Shown here: positions 1 to 7,651 of the stretch, piece by piece | Layout of the letters: every line of letters begins with the position of its first letter | How positions within the stretch are numbered: the stretch's first letter is position 1 | Source: an uncultured Sphaerochaeta sp. | Lineage (GTDB): Bacteria > Spirochaetota > Spirochaetia > Sphaerochaetales > Sphaerochaetaceae | Length of the DNA stretch: 64,000 bases | Reading direction: 5' to 3' | NCBI RefSeq assembly: GCF_963677075.1 | Contig: NZ_OY781873.1 | Coordinates: 744,001-808,000 of the forward strand | The notes under the pieces: generated by a model | Seen by the model: the letters and a program-made list of their open reading frames with translations, nothing else | Database searches by the model: none | Told to the model about the DNA's origin: nothing | Translations under genes and position numbers: made by a program

Positions 1-86
1 TCCTTCTCTTCTTTTGTCCCTTGGGCAAAAAGCATGCCAGTTGCCAAAAGGGCGACCAAAGCGATCAATAAGATCTTGTTTTTCAT
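1..86 (-). CDS. Sugar ABC transporter substrate-binding protein, N-terminus only (partial)
   Basis: Only the first 28 or so codons lie in the window; the gene runs off the left edge. They encode a classic signal peptide: MKNK basic start, a hydrophobic stretch rich in Leu/Ala, then FAQGTKEEK after the likely cleavage site. A near-perfect Shine-Dalgarno TAAGGAGGT lies at 91-99. The signal peptide resembles those of the two full-length sugar-binding proteins further along the window, and the gene directly follows a LacI-type regulator on the same strand, so a periplasmic solute-binding protein is the best guess. The family cannot be proved from so few residues. Confidence 0.6.
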   Translation of the reverse strand, partial: MKNKILLIALVALLATGMLFAQGTKEEK

Positions 87-125
87 GTGTACCTCCTTAT
101 TGGAACACAAGGTAGAGTGTTATTC

Positions 126-1124
126 CTAACGAGTGGTTTCTCTGTACACCAACCTCGTAGGGAAGTCCGTTGTGGCATATTCAAGGTTTGGATCCTGAAT
201 ATGGGATAGTAACGTTTCCATAGCCACGTAACCGAGTCGATATTTAGGAACATCCACGGTGCTGAGACTGGGTTGCATGAACTGGGACATATATAGGTTG
301 TCATAGCCAAATACTTCTATATCGTCTGGGACTTTTAGGTTGTTCTCTCCCAGGCTTTTGAGCACACCCATGGCGAGCATGTCATTGAAGCAAGCCACGG
401 CAGTGAAGCCCAACCCTCTGTTGAGGGCCTGGTTGGTCAAGGAGTAACCATCTTCAATATGTCCAGAGGCTTCAAGAATGTACTCAGGATTTACTTCCAT
501 TCCGTTGTTTGCATATGCTTCAGCAACACCTGCAAGGCGGTCGATGGTGTTGCTCACCTTCTTCGGTCCAGCCAGATAGAGAATCTTGGTATGTCCCTTT
601 GAGATGAGGTGTTCAAGCACTTTTCTCTGTCCGTCACGATCACTGTGCAGGACACTGTGGTCGACCAATCCTTCAAGACGCCTTCCAGGGAATACGAATG
701 GGACTGGAAGCTTTCTGTACAGCTCAAGGTGGGAGGGGCTGTTGTCGAGAACCGGCATGCTGATGATCCCGTCAACCTTGCGGCAGAGGAACATCTTTAT
801 CAGGTCCGCTTCTTTCTTGACCGACTCTTCCGTGCTTGCCAAAAGAATGTGGTACTCTGCCTTGGTTGCCGCTTCCTCGATGCCCCGTACCACCTCGCTG
901 AAAAAAGGGTTAGCAGAATCGGCAGAGATGATACCGACCATTTTGGAGGAATTTGAGCGCATGCTGGCAGCAACGGTGTTGGGGATATACCCCATCTCCT
1001 GTGCCGTTTTCTTGATCAGAAGTGTGGTTTGCTCTGAGATCTTTGGATCGGAGCGCATTGCACGAGAGACCGTGTTAATAGAGAATCCTGTTGCCTTTGC
1101 GATATCCTTCAAGAGTACACTCAT
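126..1124 (-). CDS. LacI/GalR-family transcriptional regulator
   Basis: 332 residues, the usual LacI length. The N-terminus has the helix-turn-helix and hinge (LKDIAKATGFSINTVSRAMR, about residues 5-25, then the hinge around 45-60), followed by a periplasmic-binding-protein-like effector domain starting with VGIISADSANPFFSEVVRGIE. Such proteins repress sugar catabolic operons and release DNA on binding a sugar ligand. The substrate-binding protein gene begins 40 bp downstream in the same direction, so this is probably the local regulator of that transport operon. A perfect 14-bp palindrome with a central CG, typical of LacI operators, lies about 77 bp upstream at 1201-1214, which suggests autoregulation. 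The sugar ligand cannot be read from the sequence. Confidence 0.93.
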   Translation of the reverse strand: MSVLLKDIAKATGFSINTVSRAMRSDPKISEQTTLLIKKTAQEMGYIPNTVAASMRSNSSKMVGIISADSANPFFSEVVRGIEEAATKAEYHILLASTEESVKKEADLIKMFLCRKVDGIISMPVLDNSPSHLELYRKLPVPFVFPGRRLEGLVDHSVLHSDRDGQRKVLEHLISKGHTKILYLAGPKKVSNTIDRLAGVAEAYANNGMEVNPEYILEASGHIEDGYSLTNQALNRGLGFTAVACFNDMLAMGVLKSLGENNLKVPDDIEVFGYDNLYMSQFMQPSLSTVDVPKYRLGYVAMETLLSHIQDPNLEYATTDFPTRLVYRETTR

Positions 1125-1164
1125 AGGTTAAGGTTAACACGATGAACAGGGTATTCAAGGAAAT

Positions 1165-1183
1165 ACACCCATAAGGAGGGTGT
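1165..1183 (-). terminator. Short hairpin downstream of the esterase gene, possible terminator
   Basis: ACACCC and GGGTGT pair around a 7-nt loop. A-rich sequence flanks one side and T-rich sequence the other. It lies between the 3' end of the esterase and the start of lacI. On the minus strand the trailing run is only ATTT, so termination would be weak; the better T-run follows in the plus direction, where no gene ends. Confidence 0.35.
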
Positions 1184-1200
1184 TTTTAGAGTAAAAATAG

Positions 1201-1214
1201 GATTAACGTTAATC
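1201..1214. promoter_or_regulatory. Perfect 14-bp palindrome, candidate LacI-family operator
   Basis: GATTAACGTTAATC equals its own reverse complement and has the central CG step typical of LacI/GalR operators. It sits upstream of the lacI-like gene (start 1124) and touches the stop codon of the esterase. The imperfect element GGTTAAC around 1132-1138 could be a second half-site. Binding by the adjacent regulator is inferred. Confidence 0.5.
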
Positions 1215-2287
1215 TATTGCACGCGTGCATCAATATAATGCTTGCTCTGTTTCTTGATTTTCTTCAGCTCTTTCTTCTGAGCCTTTACCCACTCTTTTCG
1301 ACTGATCAACGCTACTTGGGCAACGGGCCTACCACTGATGAACTGGATGATGGCACTCTCTGTTTCCTCTGTCCCTGTCGCCTTCGGGTAGTTGATGAAG
1401 CCATGGATGGTCTTCTTCACCTCAAGGTATTTTACCGGGGTGTCTGCTGAAGCCAATGCATCGGCATAGAGCATCCCATCATCATGGAGGGGGTCGTACT
1501 CAGCACCAATGATCAGTGTTTCGGGAAGTCTGCTATGATCTTTTGCGAGCAGTGGGGAGAAATTTGGATTGAGGATATCCTTTGGTTCTCGTTGGTAGCT
1601 GTTGATGAAGAAAGCCATCTGTTTGTCAGTCAACGAAGGAGCATCCTTATGCTTCTCATAACTATTGGTCCTCATCCGGCCGTCAGTTACAGGATAGAGC
1701 AGGACCTGACCGGCAATGGCAGGACCCTTTCGGTCACGTGCAAGGCGACTGACCACTGCAGCAAGGTTTCCTCCTGCGCTGTCTCCGATCAAGAAGATTC
1801 GATCTGGGTCCGTCTTCCAATAGCGGCATCCTGCTGCTGCCCAAACCAATGTATCATAACAATCCTCAACCGCTGTAGGGAATTTGTACTTTGGCGCAAG
1901 TCGATAATCCACGGAGAGTACTGCTGCCCCAGTAATATCGGCTAGATGGGCACATAGGAAGTTGTAGAGATCCATGTTCCCCCACACCCAACCACCACCA
2001 TGGTAGAAGATGATCAAGGGGGTAAGGTCGCTGATGCCACGTGAGCCTTGCTTCTCAAAAAGATACCCACTGATCATCCCATCGGTAACCGGGATGATGA
2101 AGGTCTTGGTGGTAATGTTCTTCGCACTCTTGCCAAGAAGTTTGCGGATCACCAAGTTGTTGGGAATCGATATATCGTTAAGCTCCTCGATGCGTTTTGG
2201 TGTCAGCCCTTCAGGATCTTTGATTGCGATCTTGTTTATTAGGGCGACCATACGTTTCATCTTCGGAGACAAATCATAGTCTGCCAT
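1214..2287 (-). CDS. Alpha/beta hydrolase, hormone-sensitive-lipase-type esterase
   Basis: About 357 residues. It has the HSL-family oxyanion motif HGGGW (in IIFYHGGGWVWGN, near residue 95), the nucleophile elbow GDSAGG (near 170), the acid residue region EYDPLHDDG and the catalytic His in HGFINYP near the C-terminus. No signal peptide is visible, so it is probably a cytoplasmic carboxylesterase or deacetylase acting on small esters. The C-terminal tail is Lys-rich (KKELKKIKKQSKH). I chose the ATG at 2287; a GTG at 2296 would add three residues, and neither has a strong ribosome-binding site. It is transcribed toward the LacI regulator. The natural substrate is unknown. Confidence 0.85.
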   Translation of the reverse strand: MADYDLSPKMKRMVALINKIAIKDPEGLTPKRIEELNDISIPNNLVIRKLLGKSAKNITTKTFIIPVTDGMISGYLFEKQGSRGISDLTPLIIFYHGGGWVWGNMDLYNFLCAHLADITGAAVLSVDYRLAPKYKFPTAVEDCYDTLVWAAAGCRYWKTDPDRIFLIGDSAGGNLAAVVSRLARDRKGPAIAGQVLLYPVTDGRMRTNSYEKHKDAPSLTDKQMAFFINSYQREPKDILNPNFSPLLAKDHSRLPETLIIGAEYDPLHDDGMLYADALASADTPVKYLEVKKTIHGFINYPKATGTEETESAIIQFISGRPVAQVALISRKEWVKAQKKELKKIKKQSKHYIDARVQ

Positions 2288-2392
2288 AGTGGTCACATGG
2301 TAGTATATCCACCAGTGTGACGCAAGTATTCGAGTCCGTACAGTTGGGCCATTTGTATATTCAATTGGTAGTTATCAAACACAAACCGTGTA

Positions 2393-3748
2393 CTAATTGT
2401 TACTTTCCGCTAGTATTTTCCTAAAATTCAGAAAGAACAGCAGTGTAGTAGTTGCTCCTGCCAGGACATCAGCAATAGGTTCGGCCAGGAACACTCCGAT
2501 CATACCAAAACGGGATGAGAGGAGAAATACCAAGGGAATGAGCAGGATGATTTTTCTTAAGAGTGCAAGGAATAGAGAAATTCTGGCTTTTGAGAAGGAG
2601 ATGAATGCCTGTTGGCAGGCAATCTGAAAACCAAGCATCCAGAATCCTGCACTGAAGATTCGCATTGCCTCACTGGTTTTTTCTACAAGAAGTGGTTCAC
2701 GAGTGAACAAACGGACTACCGCTTCCGGGAAAAATACCAGGATAAGGCAGACCGTGGTGGAGAAGAGAGCACTGCTGATAAGAATCCTGGAGAAAGCTGC
2801 CTTCACCCGCTCTGTATTCCCTGCTCCATAATTATAGGAAAGAATTGGTTGTCCTCCTTGGGTAAGTCCTTGCAATGGGGCGAGGCTGAAAAGCATGACT
2901 GATGAAAGAATCGACATTGCACCAACGGCCAGATCTCCTCCTGTCCTTTGCAAGGTGGAGTTGAGTATGATGTTTACCAAGCTCTCGGTGGACATCATGA
3001 AGAAGGGGGAGATACCCAATGCAAATACCGGGAGCATCACCTTCTTGGTGGGCAGGATTTTCTTGTAATTGATGGTCAATGTGGAACGCTTTGAAGAGAG
3101 AAAATGCAACACCCATGTTGCACTGACTGCCTGGCTGATAACCGTTGCAAGTGCAGCCCCCTCGATACCCCAGCCCAGTGCAAAGATAAAAATTGGATCG
3201 AGGATAATGTTCACTGCGGAACCCAGCAGCATGGTCATCATGCTGGTTCTGCTGAACCCCTGTGCTGTTATGAAAGGGTTGAGACCAAGGCTGAAAAGGA
3301 CGAATGGGGTTCCCCAAAGGTATATGGAGAGGTAGGCTATACTGTACTCAATAGTCTGTGGGCTTGCACCGAAGGAGAAAAGGAGTGGGCGCTTTGTGAG
3401 CTGAAAGAAGAGGATAAGAACAGCTGCAAAGATACAGAGGGTGCCGATCGCCTGGCTGAGTAGCGTGTCAGCTTCTTCTTTCTTGTTCTGACCCAGCTTG
3501 ATGGAAGCCTGTGGAGCTCCTCCTGACCCTATAAGCAAGCTGAATGCAGTCAGGAGCATGATGATCGGGAAGCTCAGCCCAATTCCACTTAATGCAAGAG
3601 CACCGGAACCTGGGATATGACCGATATAGATCCTATCAATGATGGTATAGAGGGCATTGATCACTTGTGCCAGGATGGTAGGGACCGCTAGGCGAAGCAA
3701 CAGTTTCCCTATCGATTCCGTCCCAAGTGAGGAAGTTGTTTGTCGCAT
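2393..3748 (-). CDS. MATE-family multidrug efflux transporter
   Basis: About 451 residues with some twelve hydrophobic helices. The start MRQTTSSLGTESIGKLLLRLAVPTILAQ, with YTIIDRIYIGHI shortly after, is characteristic of bacterial MATE (NorM/DinF-like) proteins, which export cationic compounds in exchange for Na+ or H+. The second half repeats the pattern (SILSSVMLFSLAPLQGLTQGGQPILSYNYGAG). I chose the ATG at 3748; an upstream TTG at 3787 would add 13 residues unlike the family's start. It is divergent from the DUF4954 gene, with less than 100 bp between them. Substrate unknown. Confidence 0.92.
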   Translation of the reverse strand: MRQTTSSLGTESIGKLLLRLAVPTILAQVINALYTIIDRIYIGHIPGSGALALSGIGLSFPIIMLLTAFSLLIGSGGAPQASIKLGQNKKEEADTLLSQAIGTLCIFAAVLILFFQLTKRPLLFSFGASPQTIEYSIAYLSIYLWGTPFVLFSLGLNPFITAQGFSRTSMMTMLLGSAVNIILDPIFIFALGWGIEGAALATVISQAVSATWVLHFLSSKRSTLTINYKKILPTKKVMLPVFALGISPFFMMSTESLVNIILNSTLQRTGGDLAVGAMSILSSVMLFSLAPLQGLTQGGQPILSYNYGAGNTERVKAAFSRILISSALFSTTVCLILVFFPEAVVRLFTREPLLVEKTSEAMRIFSAGFWMLGFQIACQQAFISFSKARISLFLALLRKIILLIPLVFLLSSRFGMIGVFLAEPIADVLAGATTTLLFFLNFRKILAESNN

Positions 3749-3841
3749 GTCGGTACTGTATCCAAAAGAAAAAAATGAAACAAGCAATGGCGATGTCCAA
3801 GTTTATTGCGCATGCATGAAAGGTGTTGCTATACTTCATGC

Positions 3842-6031
3842 ATGAATGACAAAGTGATGGTATTGCCAGAGGTGCGGTTCGGCTATGGGTTCATTCCCCC
3901 GGAATTTCTTCCCGAGGGAAAGGATGAGTATTATCTGAGGAACATCCAGAACAAGAAAGATCCAGGAAGCTATCGGCATCTGAAGGAAGAGGAAATAGCT
4001 CTGCTAGAGGAGAACCTGAACACATCCCCCTGTTGGGACGATGTATTGGTGAGTGATCCCTTTGACCCTTCCTTAATCAAGAACAGCGAATTCTATGGGT
4101 TGGTACGTATTGGAAGCATGGCACGTCAGATCGTCAGTTTTCATGACTTCTCTGTGCCTGTAGGGATAACCAACAGCAGAATTGTCAGCTGTGATATCGG
4201 GGACAGTTGCGCCATTCTCGATTGCAGCTATCTCAGCCACTATATTCTTGACCATCATGTCATCATCTACCGCATCGGAGAGATGCAGACCACCAACCAT
4301 GCAAAGTTCGGCAGCGGTATTCTCAAGGATGGGGAAGACCCAGAGGTGTTGACCACCATGGATATCATGAATGAAGCAGGAGGAAGGACGGTTAGACCCT
4401 TTGATGGAATGCTTCCCTCCGATGCCTACCTCTGGGGTACCTATCGCGATGATGATGCGTTGATGAAGATCTTTGAGGCGTTGACTGACAAGACCTGCGA
4501 CGCACGTCGTGGGTACTACGGATTTGTCGGCCAGCAATCTGTTATCAAATCATGTGATACCGTAAAGGATGTCTGGGTAGGTGAAGGTACCTATATAAAG
4601 GGAGCCAACAAACTCAAGAATCTCCGTCTTCGCTCAACCTTGGCTGAACCGATACAGATTGGTGAAGGTGTTGAGCTGGTAAACGGCATCATTGGTGCAG
4701 GAAGCAGGGTGTTCTATGGATGCAAGGCAATCCGCTTCATCATGGGGGATAACTGTAATCTCAAGTATGGTGCCCGTCTTATCCACTCCTTCCTTGGTGA
4801 TAATTCAACGGTCAGTTGTTGTGAGCTACTGAGCAATCTTATCTTTGGAGGACACGAACAACACCACAACAACTCCTTCCTGATTGCAAGTATGATCATG
4901 GGACAGTCGAATATGGCTGCCGGTGCGAATATCGGCTCCAATCACAACAGCCGTGGAAATGACGGGGAGATGGTTGCCGGCAGGGGCTTCTGGCCAGCTC
5001 TGAGCAGCACGCTCAAGTATGACTGCAAGTTCGCAAGCTATGTTCTGATCGCCAAGGGGAACTATCCCCATGAGTTGAATATCCCCCTTCCATTCAGTCT
5101 GCTGGGATCAGACGCCAAGGAGGGGAGAAGGGTGGTAATGCCTGCTTACTGGTGGATGTATAATCTCTATGCCCTGGAGCGCAATAGCTACAAATACCGT
5201 AAGCGTGACAAGCGAAAGGTCATCCGTCAGCAGATAGAAACAGACTACCTTGCTCCTGATACAGTGAATGAGATTTTTACGGCCTGCGATCTGCTCTGTG
5301 AATGGGTAGGAATCAATTACAACAGGACCCGGCCCACCTCCCAGGAGAGAAGTGACCTGATCACCCAAGGCCGTAATTTGATCACCACGAAGCCATCCGA
5401 GGTGCAGTCAATGCAAATGTACGTCTGGGAGTTGGAGAACAGCAACGAGCCGGTTGAGGTACTCAAGACGGTCGAGGCATACCAAGCGTATCAACAGATG
5501 CTTCGTTACTATGCTGTGAAGACACTCAGCGAGTATTGCACCACCCATGAAGTTACCATCAGTGAGTTCCAGCAGGCCCATGATGCAGTACTCGAGCCTT
5601 GGATCAATATTGGAGGGCAACTTGTTCCTGAGCATCGTTTTGAGGCTCTCAGAGATGGCTTGAAGGAAGGCTCCATCACCTCTTGGGACGAAGTGCATGA
5701 TGCCTATGGTTACTGGTTTTCTCTCTATGAGGAGGACCGTGCAGTGCATGCCCTTGCAACACTGCATAGTGTCATGGGTTGCCATGCAGTCAATGAAGGG
5801 CAGTGGGAGCAGGTGGTTGATGAGGTAGCCACCATTCGCCTTGAAATCGAAAACCAGGTCTTCAAGACCAAGGAGAAGGATTTCAACAACCGGTTCCGCT
5901 TCAGTACCTATCGTACAGTGGAGGAGCGGGACGCGGTACTTGGCAGCCTTGATGACAATCCATTCATTCAGGAGTCAAAGCAGATCACAGAGCAGGTACT
6001 TTCCCAGATTCGGCAGGTTCGTTTCTCCTGA
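3842..6031 (+). CDS. DUF4954 family protein (hexapeptide-repeat, left-handed beta-helix)
   Basis: About 729 residues. The middle third (roughly residues 100-430) is full of short Ile/Val/Gly-rich repeats such as VWVGEGTYIKGANKL, IGEGVELVNGIIGAGS and NMAAGANIGSNHNSRGNDGEM, the look of a left-handed beta-helix as in acyl- and nucleotidyltransferases of the UDP-N-acetylglucosamine acyltransferase class. The C-terminal third is Glu-rich and probably helical. Proteins of this length and pattern belong to DUF4954, common in spirochetes and Bacteroidetes and of unknown function. I took the ATG at 3842, beginning MNDKVMVLPEVRFGYGF; a start at 3857 is also possible. Its 3' end overlaps the convergent HAAS-domain gene by 47 bp. 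Confidence 0.85.
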   Translation: MNDKVMVLPEVRFGYGFIPPEFLPEGKDEYYLRNIQNKKDPGSYRHLKEEEIALLEENLNTSPCWDDVLVSDPFDPSLIKNSEFYGLVRIGSMARQIVSFHDFSVPVGITNSRIVSCDIGDSCAILDCSYLSHYILDHHVIIYRIGEMQTTNHAKFGSGILKDGEDPEVLTTMDIMNEAGGRTVRPFDGMLPSDAYLWGTYRDDDALMKIFEALTDKTCDARRGYYGFVGQQSVIKSCDTVKDVWVGEGTYIKGANKLKNLRLRSTLAEPIQIGEGVELVNGIIGAGSRVFYGCKAIRFIMGDNCNLKYGARLIHSFLGDNSTVSCCELLSNLIFGGHEQHHNNSFLIASMIMGQSNMAAGANIGSNHNSRGNDGEMVAGRGFWPALSSTLKYDCKFASYVLIAKGNYPHELNIPLPFSLLGSDAKEGRRVVMPAYWWMYNLYALERNSYKYRKRDKRKVIRQQIETDYLAPDTVNEIFTACDLLCEWVGINYNRTRPTSQERSDLITQGRNLITTKPSEVQSMQMYVWELENSNEPVEVLKTVEAYQAYQQMLRYYAVKTLSEYCTTHEVTISEFQQAHDAVLEPWINIGGQLVPEHRFEALRDGLKEGSITSWDEVHDAYGYWFSLYEEDRAVHALATLHSVMGCHAVNEGQWEQVVDEVATIRLEIENQVFKTKEKDFNNRFRFSTYRTVEERDAVLGSLDDNPFIQESKQITEQVLSQIRQVRFS

Positions 6032-6965
6032 GTGTGGTGTAGGTGTCTTCTCCAATACTGATAAGGGTCAGGAGGAGTAACACCACACATGCGGCCTTGA
6101 TGATGATCTGCCACCACTCAAGTGAGAGGTTGAAATAGAGCAAAGCCGTATTGTTGTAGATGTTCCATCGCGTTGCAACGAAGATGAAGTAGAAGACTCC
6201 CAATAGATCGGAGGCTGCACTGAAGCCAAGTACTGTTTTTGTCCATCTTGCGCGAGCCATCTTGAACATGGCAACAAAGAAGGCGATGGCAGTGGTCAGT
6301 ATCCATCCTATGAGGTAGGGACGGAGGATGTCTGCAACAAAGAGAGGGATAGGTTCCCTGTCTTGGGTATAGATTGCCAGTAAATCGCCTCTCATGTACA
6401 TGAATCCCAGAAACAGGAAGAAGAGCGACAAACCTACCAAGTCAGCAATACTGTCTCTCTTCTTGATCTCTCTGGTGGGTACTTCCTCAAGATTGCGTAG
6501 TTCAGTGAGATTCCAATCCTTTACATCTGTCTTCACCTGATACCTTTCAAGTATGGCAAAGGTGATCGTTACCCACAGGAATGCTCCTGATGCACCGCTG
6601 AAGATTGATGCCAGAGCCTTTGCGATCATTTCAAAGATGGACAGATTGGATGGGGTAATGATGAAAGAGAATATGGTGAAGACCAAGGTGACCAGGGAGA
6701 CTACCAAGGCAACAATCTTGAGTACCATGATATAGGTATCATAGGTTGCAGGTCCGATAAGGTATTGTTCCCTGCCACGGTATTTTGCGGCCAGTGAAGA
6801 GGGGGACCCCATTGACAAGAGTGTCTGTTCGACTGCCTCATCACTGGGGTCTTCTGGCAACATGTCGAGAATGTTTGTCGTAAGTTCCTTCTCTACTTCC
6901 ATTCTTTCTGCAGGTTTTAAGTGACGGACTGTCTCTGCAATATATCGGTTGATAAGTTCATGCAT
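5985..6965 (-). CDS. HAAS-domain membrane protein partner of a PadR regulator
   Basis: About 326 residues. The first 60 (MHELINRYIAETVRHLKPAERMEVEKEL, then DMLPEDPSDEAVEQTLLSMGSPSSLAAKY) are a soluble helical HAAS/DUF1700-type domain; the rest has about six membrane helices. HAAS domains are typically encoded next to PadR regulators and are thought to work with them in membrane-stress or transport signalling. The ATG at 6965 lies inside the last codons of padR (8-bp overlap, ATGCATGA), so the two are translationally coupled. The reading frame is open far upstream, but that part is antisense-like padR sequence and is not counted. The 3' end overlaps DUF4954 on the other strand. No enzymatic motif seen. 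Confidence 0.82.
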   Translation of the reverse strand: MHELINRYIAETVRHLKPAERMEVEKELTTNILDMLPEDPSDEAVEQTLLSMGSPSSLAAKYRGREQYLIGPATYDTYIMVLKIVALVVSLVTLVFTIFSFIITPSNLSIFEMIAKALASIFSGASGAFLWVTITFAILERYQVKTDVKDWNLTELRNLEEVPTREIKKRDSIADLVGLSLFFLFLGFMYMRGDLLAIYTQDREPIPLFVADILRPYLIGWILTTAIAFFVAMFKMARARWTKTVLGFSAASDLLGVFYFIFVATRWNIYNNTALLYFNLSLEWWQIIIKAACVVLLLLTLISIGEDTYTTLRRNEPAESGKVPAL

Positions 6966-7302
6966 GGCTCTCCTCCCCGAGCAACGCTTCAATGTGTGAT
7001 TGTTGCTCTCTCCATTGGTTTGTAAGTGCTGTGAAAATGCTCTTTCCTTCCTCAGTGAGTTGGTAGAACTTTCTTGGTCTGTTTTCGCTGGTATTCCAGC
7101 TACTCTCCAGGACACCTTGGGTTTCCAGTCTCCTGAGCATGGGGTAGAGCGTATTGGCTTCCAACTCAATGTGCTTCTCTGCAAGTATCTGCAATAGGGA
7201 GTATCCGTACTGAGGAGTGGTGAGTTGGCTGAGAACACAGAGCGTCAAGGTACCTCTGTTGAGTTCTGTTACAAAGTTGGCAAGAAGCTCTCTACTATCC
7301 AT
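6958..7302 (-). CDS. PadR-family transcriptional regulator
   Basis: 114 residues, the usual PadR size. The winged-helix signature is clear: LNRGTLTLCVLSQLTTPQYGYSLLQILAEKHIELEANTLYPMLRRLETQGVLESSW, followed by RPRKFYQLTEEGK. PadR proteins are dimeric repressors that respond to stress or small hydrophobic ligands. The ATG at 7302 has a GAGGT ribosome-binding site just upstream. The gene is the first of a two-gene unit with the HAAS membrane protein, a standard pairing. The 349-bp gap to the divergent MATE gene probably holds the promoters, and a PadR/MATE relationship is possible but not shown. Confidence 0.9.
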   Translation of the reverse strand: MDSRELLANFVTELNRGTLTLCVLSQLTTPQYGYSLLQILAEKHIELEANTLYPMLRRLETQGVLESSWNTSENRPRKFYQLTEEGKSIFTALTNQWREQQSHIEALLGEESHA

Positions 7303-7380
7303 ATGAAACCTCGTACTTCCACAATAGTGTGTATCACACAGTATTGTCAAGAACAAAGTATATTCATGATACGAAAAAAT

Positions 7381-7409
7381 TTGACGGTTCTCCTGAACGA
7401 TGGTACGAT
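7381..7409 (+). promoter_or_regulatory. Candidate sigma-70 promoter of a short transcript upstream of the second MATE gene
   Basis: TTGACG (7381-7386), 17 bp, TACGAT (7404-7409). Initiation near 7416 would give a transcript of about 75-80 nt ending at the hairpin at 7468-7493. It lies in the 349-bp gap between padR and the MATE gene. Confidence 0.4.
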
Positions 7410-7415
7410 GAGATT

Positions 7416-7493
7416 GTGGTGGTGAAGAAGGGGAATAACCGAAGGAAATAACCCTGAGTAGCCAAAGAACCCTCCTGGTCGGAGGGTTTTATT
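7416..7493 (+). ncRNA. Possible short leader or small RNA ending in an intrinsic terminator
   Basis: The segment lies between a promoter-like sequence and a good terminator and contains no credible open frame. It is purine-rich. It could be an attenuated leader of the downstream MATE gene, whose start is about 160 bp further on, or a free small RNA. I recognise no riboswitch class here. This is inferred only from the promoter-terminator arrangement. Confidence 0.25.
7468..7493 (+). terminator. Rho-independent terminator
   Basis: AACCCTCC pairs with GGAGGGTT around the loop TGGTC, followed by TTTTATT. A strong stem directly followed by a T-run on the plus strand. Confidence 0.75.
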
Positions 7494-7651
7494 ATGGGCT
7501 CATGACAGAGTCCAGATTGGGGTGAATAAAGCCTTCAATTCCACCGTACATCTTTCTTCAATTCTTTCACTCATAACGGGTTTCTACGTTGTGGGAAAGC
7601 CTATTCTCCAGTATCATCCATGCATATCCATATGATGAGGTAGGGGAGAGA

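Noticed and set aside
586..1131. Long open frames on the strand opposite lacI and other clear genes
   Set aside because: They are shadows of strongly supported genes, with poor composition and no ribosome-binding sites.
3748..3787. TTG start of the first MATE gene at 3787
   Set aside because: The extra 13 residues do not look like a MATE N-terminus, and the ATG at 3748 gives the usual length.
5985..7238. 417-residue version of the HAAS protein
   Set aside because: The first 91 residues are an out-of-frame reading of padR; the ATG at 6965 with ATGA-type coupling is the natural start.
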